Source of the DNA: Xiphydria camelus
Lineage: Eukaryota; Arthropoda; Insecta; Hymenoptera; Xiphydriidae
NCBI GenBank assembly: GCA_963678675.1
Contig: OY783199.1
Span: 131,501-195,500, forward strand
Length of the DNA stretch: 64,000 bases
Direction: 5' to 3'
Below the pieces are notes generated by a model. That model did not search any database, was not told where the DNA came from, and saw nothing but the letters and a program-made list of their open reading frames with translations. Numbering within the stretch: the stretch's first letter is position 1; each line of letters starts with the position of its first letter. Below, piece by piece: positions 1 to 9,300 of the stretch. Made by a program: the position numbers and the translations under genes.

Positions 1-1551
1 TCACTCGTGATTACAGACAGCAGTTTGACGATCACTAATCTTGACTATTATGATAGTTCACGACTGTATAATAGCAGTATTGTTTCGCATCGAGAAAAAG
101 AGAATTTATGTTGCACACACACACATCACGTGTGTACTTTCTGTACGCATGCTGGCACAAAACAAAAAAATGTTATATTATAGTTTCAGTTTCTGCTAAT
201 CGCGTCCAATGCCGAAACTCTCGAGCACAGCGCAATTGTTCATTGGTATTTCGACGCACTATTGAATATCGCCAAAGAGTAGCAGAAAATCTTCGCGAAT
301 ATTACGTTTAGAAAGCACAAAACTATACTGGAAGTAGGTACTTGGGGTCTGCCGGAATAATCAGCAATATATAGAGTGGCAGCCAAAACCCTGTGATATT
401 AACGAACGAATATTACAAACATTCTACAGTGTTTGAAAGGCCATTGACGCACTTGTATGAAAAATTATTTCCCCCCGATTATGCATTAGTTGTACTGTAT
501 TCCAATACGAACCTTGCCAATTAAACATCTAATACAGTAAAGAATGTACCGTTGGATTGACTGGAATGACTATGCCTGTATGTAATCGAATTGTAAAGCT
601 ACTTCTGGATTAGACGATTCTAGCGTTTTCGGCAGTGCTATAGCATTATTAAATACATAGAAATTCTTACGATACTGAACACTAGATTAGTTGACTTTAG
701 AAACTATACTAGAATTTGTACGTGATTTCACCACTGGAGTAATCGCTGATTTTTATCATGTAACTTTATGTATACGAAATGTGCAACGTCCTTGTTAGTT
801 GTCTTGTTATCTCGAGGCATTATGCACCTTCGTTAAAGGCATTCTAGTACGTATTTTTGATTAAGCAATACTAAAGGTCAAAGTACATAAGACAAAATAG
901 CAAAAATAGCCTGAAGAGTATTTCATAGTTATTCACATGCAATGGTGACCTACTAATTGTCGACCTGATAATTGCCGCAACTCGCCTATTGTCAATCCTA
1001 CTCCAATTCGATAATTTACTATCCTGGAGTGGGATTGATAATTTTACGAAGATCTCGAAGATACATATATGTAGATTTATAATCCCAACAATTAATATCG
1101 GTGGGATACTTTCATGAATCGAGAATAATCATTTAAACACTGCTACCCGTGTTACATGCTCTGAAACAATTTACAGTATTTCTACTCGAATTGAAGATAC
1201 CTCTAAAATGTTTAGGAACGTATATTTTTAATCGTTAAATCTTGAATCCTTCGGTGTAACGATAAGATAAGATGCGACATCTAATTTGTCCCCTCGTGTA
1301 GCTCAGTAGAATAAAAAAAAATCATGAAAGTGGCCCATTCTCGCCTATTTGTAGAGTGATATTAAAAAAGAAGATTTCTCTCAGGAGACTCGTTCGTAGT
1401 AATAATGATATATACGAAACATATATTTTGGAAATAGAGCAGGGATAGAGAAATATTTCTTTAAAAAAGAAAAAAGAGGTAAGATTGGCGGTGCTTATCT
1501 GCCTTTGGTAGGTACTTTGTAAAATCTGATCCGGGCAAGATTTAATCAGTA
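1..1551. other. AT-rich non-coding DNA, probably inside Brf1 intron 4
   Basis: No coding exon of a recognisable family is visible on either strand. In particular, the rest of the Brf1 cyclin-fold region, which should follow on the minus strand, is not seen. The stretch is AT-rich with short A/T runs. A weak imperfect hairpin (stem about 18 bp, loop about 16 bp) lies near 990-1042. It is read as intron because Brf1 exon 4 ends in a good donor at 2343 and its next exon is absent. Confidence 0.5.
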
Positions 1552-1743
1552 ATGAAGAGAAGACGTGCGAAGAAAGGCATGTCGTCGGTTATAAAGCGCG
1601 TAGAAGCATTAAATACGCGGAGGCTGCGGAAAGAATTTCAAAATAATCTCTTCGGTCGTTCTACGAATTCCAAAACGCGGCAGACTGGGAAAAATGCTAA
1701 TTGTTTTGTTTGCGTCGATCCAAAGACTTGTAAACTCTTTTAG
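1552..1743 (+). CDS. Small basic hypothetical ORF or terminal exon
   Basis: This is a 63-codon open frame with an ATG start and a TAG stop. It is rich in Lys and Arg at the N-terminus (MKRRRAKKG) and ends in a short cysteine-containing tail (CFVCVDPKTCKLF). I do not recognise the family. Its codons are richer in G and C than the AT-rich surroundings, which suggests a real coding segment. A possible splice acceptor (AATCAG) lies immediately before the ATG, and an in-frame TAA lies upstream. It could therefore be a tiny gene, the last exon of a plus-strand gene, or a chance ORF. It lies on the strand opposite Brf1, apparently inside Brf1's long fourth intron. Function unknown. Confidence 0.3.
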   Translation: MKRRRAKKGMSSVIKRVEALNTRRLRKEFQNNLFGRSTNSKTRQTGKNANCFVCVDPKTCKLF

Positions 1744-2343
1744 GAATTTATAGATTATACGCAGCGTTAAACTTTACGTACACCCGCCGTGGGGGCACTT
1801 TGTTATTTACTTAAAGTAACAAGGGTAATCGATTATTGTACCGTTAAGTCTACTTTTACCTCTCCTGTTGTACACTAGTTAATTTCTGTTTTCTATGTAT
1901 CTTTATTTGATAATATACTTGTACGAAGAGTAGAAGGTATACCTATGGTTTTCTGTTTGATACGTCGTGCTGCATCAACTTTTCGTGGAATGGTATAAAT
2001 GTATTATTAACGCGTTGTGGGTCAGCGTTTGTATCAAGAGGGGAAGTTGCGATATGAGAATGCGTTGCATTTACACAGATATACAAGTAATTAGTGGTTG
2101 AAAGAAATTGGGTTAATAGGCCTGAGAGCATGGGAGGATTGGCAGCAGCAGGTTTCTTGGTATTTTAATTAATTAACGACTCGGTTAAATGAAGCAATTT
2201 TCTTAAATGATTTGCCAAGGTGATTAAATAAATATAAACGTGTATAATATAGAAATAAGCTCTTGGAAAATAGAGTGAAACCCTTGGAAACGATTGTGAT
2301 TCGTGAAACGAGAATACATGTACATAAAGAAAGCAAAACTCAC

Positions 2344-3168
2344 CCATCGAAGGAATGTTGATGCACAGGGCTTGTGTGAATCGCAGGTACGTCCTCCCCA
2401 ATTCGTAAACACAGATTTGAAGCACGTCACTGATATCGATGAGCATATCTATTTACACAGTAATTAAGGACACGAACCGACCCGTTTCTTTTTACTTTTA
2501 TTTATCGTTATCAATAAGCGGAGCTTTACCACCAATTCACTTTTAAAAAGGATACGCGGAGTACCTTCGGTGCGACACGTGATGTACACGCAGGCCGCAT
2601 GATTGTGAGCTTGCTTTCGCCCTCGAGTTAAGTGTCGACACAAGGCCATTTTATAGAAATTGACGGCTGTATCGATACAATGTTGATTCAACCTAACGCA
2701 TTGAATATATTTTTAGCATCGCTAGTTTTACGAAACAGATAAGGCACGCCTATACTTTCTCATTTAGAGCAAGACGACTTACTGTAATTGCATGCAAAGA
2801 TGCGTTATGCCTTTTCTCGCGTTTTGTATGGTAATTTCTCTCGATTCTTTGCCGTTCACGTGGTACGCTGCAACGAGTTAAGACCGACGATAATTTATTT
2901 GATCTCTGCTAGCTACAACGCGACAACGCATTGGCGTAATCATTTCCCCTGTACCTGCTCCAAAACCCGTTGCCCCGCCTGTACTGTCGCTTGCGACAAA
3001 CTGCCCCAGTACCATCATATTCCCTGAGGGCGTCTCCTCGAACGCAGTTTCGCTCACGATGAGCTGATCTTCCAGTACGAAACCACATTCCGTACAAACC
3101 GCGTCTCCGCGCGCGGGATCTGTCTCTATGTCGGTTGATCCACAGTTTCGACATTTGTTTCCAGACAT
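2344..3168 (-). CDS. Brf1: Transcription factor IIIB subunit Brf1, 5' four exons (partial)
   Basis: Brf1 is the TFIIB-related subunit of TFIIIB, which recruits RNA polymerase III to tRNA and 5S promoters in the nucleus. Four exons read on the minus strand: 3168-2955, 2867-2783, 2692-2556 and 2448-2344 (214, 85, 137 and 105 bp). The introns are 87, 90 and 107 bp with GT-AG ends, and the joined frame is open for 180 codons. The N-terminus is a zinc ribbon (Cys6, Cys9, Cys25, Cys28; CRNCGS and CTECGF) followed by the family block ARGDAVC and VSE. The first cyclin repeat follows, with blocks [46 protein letters not shown] and ALCINIPS, all close to the Drosophila and human proteins. The start is the first ATG before the zinc ribbon. 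A good donor (GTGAGT) ends exon 4 with one base left over, as expected if exon 5 resumes at the usual DPCLY motif. That exon is not found before the window edge. Confidence 0.93.
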
Positions 3169-4166
3169 CTGCGCAATGCAGAGGCTCTTTGTTCAATTAT
3201 TTCGTCTTCAAGGAGTTCTCAATACTAATTAATATTTATAGTATTGATTTTAAACAAGAAGAATAAAGTATTTAAATAATCGTGAGAGATAAATGCTATA
3301 AAATCTTTATAAGGTCTTTCAATCCAATTATAAATCGACTCCAAAGCACCTTAGAATAATTCTATAATGTTCAACATGCCTTTACTTAAAGAAATGTTCG
3401 TTGACTCCAAATTAAAGAAAACAAGACCGAGTCCTTTTGTAATGATGAAAAACGCTACAAGAGACTTATACGTTCTCTGAATTGTAAATCGATTATTCTT
3501 TCGCAGTATTCTGCGTGAATTGTTAATCAAACTGAACATTAATCGATTTTATCTTCGTTTTGACGGTCTCGGAGTAACGTACCTTAACCTACTGACGTAA
3601 CGAACGAATTACGTACGAACCTTGAATCATGTGACTAATTCCTACTTTTCGGAGCACGAAACTTCCGATTATATCGAACAATTGTCAATTGCGTAAAACT
3701 GTTATGGAATTCAGTAAATTTGACGCGTTAATTACAAATTTCTGACGTACTACGTATACTCGGCAAACGACAACACAAACGTAAATGCGCGCCCGCGACT
3801 TCTCGCAAATGCTACGCGTAGTACACACAAGTGCCGCGCGTGCACCACACATGCATATGCTCGGTATTGCTCACTGAACTCTAGGTATAAGATATAGTAT
3901 ACCTATGTAGAGTTCAGTGGTATTGCTGCCTCGCTTCCCCGCCTATACATAAATGCGTGTAAAAACCACGTACTAGGTATTATCGACGCAAGGGTACCTA
4001 CTAATAGCGCGTCGAATCATAAACACTTCGGAATCAACATTGTATCGCTATTTATCGTTAGATTTGAATGGCTATAAAAAATGTGAATACCGGAGTAGAA
4101 TAAGATGAAAACTTTTACACGGTCGACTATATTTTGTCGGTTCTCATATTTTGTCGGTTCTCCCAA
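3169..4166. other. Brf1 5' flank, start of the head-to-head intergenic region
   Basis: There is no coding sequence here. It should contain the Brf1 promoter and 5' UTR on the minus strand, but no TATA box or other decisive element is obvious. A short near-perfect hairpin lies at about 3869-3911 (arms starting ACTGAACTCTA, with a 3-nt bulge). A 16-bp direct duplication (TATTTTGTCGGTTCTC) lies at about 4130-4161, just before the palindromic element. Confidence 0.5.
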
Positions 4167-4362
4167 GGTTAATTTTGAACCGCGTTTATACAAGTAGCCC
4201 GAGATGGTAATTTACATAAAATTAACTACGCGGTTTACAAATGATACACCTAATTCTAAAGAAATCAACTTTCACACGGACATTGAGTATATAAACCGCG
4301 TAGTTAATTTTATGTAAATTACCATCTCGGGCTACTTGTATAAACGCGGTTCAAAATTAACC
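4167..4362. mobile_element. Palindromic MITE-like element with 71-bp perfect arms
   Basis: Positions 4167-4237 are the exact reverse complement of 4292-4362, with a 54-bp loop. The ends read GGTTAATTTTGAACC outward. A TTAA lies two bases inside each end, so a piggyBac-like TTAA target duplication is possible. Because TTAA is itself a palindrome and the match extends beyond it, the family cannot be decided. There is no coding capacity. Perfect identity of the arms implies a recent insertion or gene conversion. Confidence 0.75.
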
Positions 4363-4373
4363 CGAACCTTCCA

Positions 4374-6110
4374 TCGGATCGAGAATAATTCGGCGCGACG
4401 CGTGAATCGCGATCTTTAGAGTCGTCGTGAGACTCCGTCCACGGTTAAAATTTGCGATGGTGGGATTCTTACGCGCGAAACTATCGTAAAATGCTTACCG
4501 TGCCGCGAATTCAACGCCGATTATACGTGACTGCGAGGTGCGGAGAACGCGTTCGCCATTTTGTTCGAAGATTCGCGCATCTTTCCTCGTGTTACGCTCG
4601 TTAGCCGCAAGGCGGCGGCTAGCGCGCCGCGCATCATTATGGTGTGATTCGTATTCGCGACGAGGAATTAACTCGAATATCTCATCGGCCGAAAAAGAAT
4701 TCGGCGTGATACGTGAATCGCGATATTTAGAGTCATTAAACGACTTAATTCGCACACGAGAGATTTACAACGGCGGAATTTCTACGCGCAAAACTATCGA
4801 AAATAAGTTCTTACCGTGTACCGCCGGAATCTCCGCCAGTGAATCGCGGACTATGATGTGCGGAAGATTCGCATCTCCGTTTTTTTTTCGCGTAACGTCC
4901 ACTCTTTGCCAGATGGCGCAGTTGCGGCGCGCATCGCTCTTTCGTATGCAATGGAAATTCGTGCGTCTCAGTTGATCGATGGCGAGCCGGACGACGCGGG
5001 CTTGGCACGGTGAGATGAATTGAATTTAAAACATCGAATGGAGAATAATTCGACGCAACGCGTGAATCGGCCACCGTACGACTCAGTTCGCGTTTGAGAT
5101 TCGTGAGGGCGAGGTTTTTACACGAGACGCTATCGTAAATTTGTTCGAATTATGAATTCGACGGTGGCGAATCGCGGCCGAGATGAGGAGGGCTCGTTTG
5201 CCATTTTCTTCAAAGGTTCGGGCCTCGCGTTTCGCCCGTTCGAAGTTTGATCGGCTAAAAGAGAAAAATGCAATGCGAAGCATGAATCATGATTTTTTAG
5301 AGCCATAGTACTGCTTTTTCCGTCTTCGAGATTGTCGACAGCAGAGTTTTTACGTGCCAAAACTATCGCGAAGTCCTTAAGGCCATCACACGTGAAAAAA
5401 CGTAAGCAGTAACAGTAAGGATTGACCAATCAGAAATACTATTCTTACGGAATTATGCTTAAACAGGCTTTCTGATTGGTCAATCCTTACTGTTACTGCT
5501 TACGTTTTTTCACGTGTGATGGCCTTTACTACCGCGAAATCGTCGTTGGCGAATCGTAGACTATGAAGTACGGAAAGATTCGCGCCTCCATTTTCTTTCG
5601 CGTTATTTCCCCTCGCTACCCACAGGTAGCGAAACCTCTATTTTCTCTCAGTTTCCGCCGCTCGCTGCCAGTTAGCAGCACCCGCAACGTGCACCATTTT
5701 TGCGCACACGGTGGAACTTCGCGCGCCAGTTTATGGGTCGGTGGCCGAGCTAGTCGGTGCGGGTTCGGTGTACGGTGCAAAGAATTAATTCGAAAATCTC
5801 GTCGAACGGAGAATAATTCAGCCCGATGCGGGAATAATCGTCTTCGGAGTCATCGCGCGACTCTATCCGCTCGTGAGATTCGTGACGGCGAGGTATTCGC
5901 GCGTGAAACCATCGCAGTCGTCGAACCGCGAGAATTCGACGCCGTGGACTACCAAAGTGCGGTAAACTCGCTCGCTGTTTTCTTTGAACATTCGCGCCTC
6001 CGATATTTCTCGCGCAGCGACCGCTCGCTGCCAGAGGGAGGCCCCTGCGACGCGCAACGTTTTTCCGCACGCGACGGAGTTTCGTGAACCATTTCGTGCG
6101 TCAGTGGCGA
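4374..6110 (+). repeat. Diverged tandem array upstream of RanBPM (about five units)
   Basis: A GC-rich unit recurs with anchors near 4380, 4693, 5041, 5257 and 5809. Shared blocks appear in the same order in each unit: AGAATAATTCGGCGCGACGC, GTGAATCGCGAT-TTTAGAGTC, TTTTTACGCGCGAAACTATCG, GCCATTTTCTTCGAAGATTC and a CTGCCAG(A)GGG/GATGGCGC block. Anchor spacing is 313, 348, 216 and 552 bp; the last becomes about 404 bp once the inserted MITE (5379-5526) is removed. Long ORFs across the array differ between units and between frames, so I do not call them coding. The array ends just before the RanBPM start and may include its promoter and 5' UTR. Confidence 0.7.
5380..5525. mobile_element. PIF/Harbinger-type MITE inside the tandem array
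   Basis: Arms of about 57 bp are perfect inverted repeats with a loop of about 32 bp; the terminal sequence is AGGCCATCACACGTG. The element is flanked by the trinucleotide TTA on both sides (5377-5379 and 5526-5528). A 3-bp TWA duplication is the hallmark of PIF/Harbinger insertions. It interrupts one unit of the array between the AACTATCGCGAAG block and the following GCGAATCGTAG block, so it inserted after the array formed. No ORF. Confidence 0.8.
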
Positions 6111-6167
6111 GCTGCGCGGCGCGGTTGCGCGATCGCACTTCCACCAGGCAGTAGAGTGGGGCTGCGG

Positions 6168-6375
6168 ATGACAATGATGGCCGCCACCAGTGACGAACGG
6201 AGCGCTATGGAGCCTTCGAGGACAAATTCCGAGCAAAATCAGCCCGTAGACCGTCTGAAGATGCTCTACCCGATGGTCAACGAGGAGGAGACCCCACTGC
6301 CACGATCCTGGAGCCCGAAGGACAAGTACAACTACATAGGTCTCTCGCAAAATAATCTTCGCGTTCATTACAAAG
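6168..6375 (+). CDS. RanBPM: RanBPM coding exon 1 (N-terminus)
   Basis: Encodes residues 1-69 plus one base, up to [10 protein letters not shown]. Donor is G|GTACGT. The conserved [20 protein letters not shown] block before the SPRY domain is complete here. Upstream in the same frame the sequence stays open only to a GTG near 6084, so 6168 is the first in-frame ATG. Confidence 0.93.
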
Positions 6376-9300
6376 GTACGTGAGCCCTCTCGACCTCGTA
6401 CTACGATGCGCCCGTGGCCTCGTCCTTCTCCCCGATTTATTTCCCACCCGTCCGTTGTCAGCCGATCGCGAAACCACGAAAATCCATCTCGTGACTCTGC
6501 AAACTCGTCGGGCAGGTCCCGGACGGGAACGAAATATCGATTGAAAATGGCAGAGCTCTTTTTCGCGTGTGTCAGCGACCTAAACAAAGGAATCAGCTGA
6601 TCGCGCGTAGCTTACGCCACTGCTGGCCCTTCTTCCACGGGCTCTCCGCGGAGGCCCTTTTGGCTCGCGACGCGATATCGTGGAGTCGATACCGAGAACC
6701 CTCCGAATTACCTCTCGCCCTGCGTGCGATCTCGCCTTTTCGCGTCTCGAAGGAATCGTACGGACGCACGAGGCAGAAACGTGGTCGGGGAAAAAAAAAT
6801 AGTGCGTAGCGAGACACGCACAATGTCAATGACAGCTGTTCCGTCTGCGCGTAAATATACATTTCCTCCTACACACATACGAATCCGGGCGTCTTGCGCA
6901 ACAATTTCGATCGTTGTGCTTTTCGCGGTGGATGAGGGGAAACGTTAAATCCGCCGATGGCCGTTTGCCGAATATCCGTTTCGATTGATATTCGCATTTA
7001 CGCGTGCGATGATCGATAACGTGCGCTTTGCTGCGGACGTGTGCTCTCGCGTTCGGTTTTTTTTTCTCTCGCGAACACGTTCTCCCATTCGCCGGGGACT
7101 CCGCGAGAGAATTTTCAACCGCTTTTCAAGTTTGTACGACCGTGCCAACGCTCGATGTGTTAAATACATATCTATATCCACTCGCAACGCTTCGTGCACC
7201 GCACGCGCGCGGTTGGCTGGAACGGCTCGCTCCTGCGAAATGCTTGTTAAATCGTGAATTATGCATCCCGCCGTTAGATACATCGCTTACGGAGAAAATT
7301 TGATGCGACGGTAATGCGTGTTTGCATTCGGTTGCACCGTTTAACGATGATAATGAATGTCAGTCCGTCTTCGTGTTCGCGTAAGTCGCTGTATCGGTAG
7401 TTCGTACGCGTGTGTGGGTGTATTTTTATCTCGAATTACACGACACGAATAGAGAACACGAGGCGACGCAGCGCGCGCCTGTGATATGGGAAGGTGATTT
7501 CGGAGTTATAAAAAAAAGTCGGATCGTTATCTGCTTTCTTTCCCACGAGACGCCTTCCTTGAGGCGTTAATCGTTAGAGCCTCGCGCGAGAAACGCGCTA
7601 ACGGTAAAAATCAATCGATCCGAATGGCGAATGACCGCCGAGAGGGACTTATCTAACGCTGACGTTAACGCTGTAAGTGATTCGCGACGTTTAACGTTTC
7701 CCACACCTCTGACTTTGGTTAATTACGATCGGCCGTGCAATTTAGTTACGTATCGACCGTCGCACGAACGGCTGAAAGGAATTAGCAGTCCGACGCCGTG
7801 ATATCGCGATGATTGGGATTGCATTTGTTGTACAATTTTTCAAATGTCCCAAACAGTACGCTCGAATCATCGCGATAATCTCTCAACGACCGAAAGAGTA
7901 CCGTTCGAAATATTTTGCGCGACGAGGGCGAGATAGTGGGGAGACCTTCGTAATTTTCCGAACTGCCTGCTTTCTTTTAATGGTTTTCCCACTCGTTTTC
8001 CTCGTCGTTCTTGCTGATTAGCAGGGATTGCGCGACAGATTTTCTTTTCTGAGGATTGAAGGGGGGAGGGGGGGGGGGGGCAAACCACGGTTTAACCGTG
8101 CAGTCGAGTGCCTAATCTCGGATGATGCAAACGTCCGTTTCTTCCATTGTTACTGCTAGCTGCTGCTGCTGCTGCCGGTGCTTGATACAAAGCGGGGTCT
8201 GGTCCGTTCCCTAAACCCACGCCCTTCTATCCCACCCTTATCCCTTCCCTCTTTCAACAACATAAATTAGGATATAACAGACCCGATCCAACGTAACCGA
8301 CGTCGACTTCTCGCCTTACGAGTTTTCCCAGTTGTACCTATCCGACTACTTTCGACATTCGTCCGCTGGCTCTTTTTATTTCCCGTAAACCACGCCTCAT
8401 CTTCTTCCATTTACCTTCGCCGATTGCAGAACGCACGTCAATGAAAAGTACGACCTACTTTCGATATTTACGAAATGTATTTACCTCTTTCCACATTATT
8501 TTGCTTACAAAATGCGTATTGTGTTCCATTTCTTCATATGCACCCCGATTATGACGTATACGACTTGCAACTCGATCTACGTATTATATATTGATCAATT
8601 GTTGCAAAAGTGAACGTACGCGTGCGAAGTGAAAATATTGCGGAGGCGGCAGCGATCTTTTGTCGTTGCAGAGAGAGAAGAAGAAGCTTTATTTCGGTAC
8701 TAGGGCGGGCCCTCTAAGTGCCTGTACAGAAAGAAACAGCAGAATAGATACAGCAATAAAATTAAAATAAACAAATAAAATACCGCAATAACAAAAATGA
8801 AGAAATAAACTAGAGAGAGAGAGAGAGAGCGGGTTAATAATTTTTTCTTCAAAATCGATGGTCATTGTATTATAAAACAAGGATTTCATAGTTATTTCAA
8901 TTACTATACTTCCGAGTTTTATAAAATTGCTTCTATCAAATGGAAGTTTGTTGATCGGCCAGCTGACTGCGTTCTGTTCTCGCCATCATAGGTCAATGAC
9001 CCGAGGGTACTACCATACCTTGGGAGCTATTCCAACAACCAATCACATTGGCTCCTATTTTCATTGAGATGTATCATAGTTTCGCAGAAAAAAGGGATTT
9101 CTTTTCGAATTAATGTTTATTACTTGACTATTGCCCAGTAAATTATTTATTTGGTTTGAGAATATTTTTATTTTACATCTTAGGTACCTATATCAAATGC
9201 ATCCGAATTGAATTATTTATTTAGCAGATTATAGGAAAATGTTCATTTAACTGGATCGAAAGACTTTCTCATTGCAGGAAAAGATTTGTAATTAATACAC

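Noticed and set aside
4495..6087. Several 85-175 codon frames upstream of RanBPM
   Set aside because: They follow diverged repeat units, shift frame between units, occur on both strands and match no family.
6567..7303. Arg-rich ORFs just after RanBPM exon 1
   Set aside because: They overlap one another on both strands in intronic DNA and have no conserved blocks.
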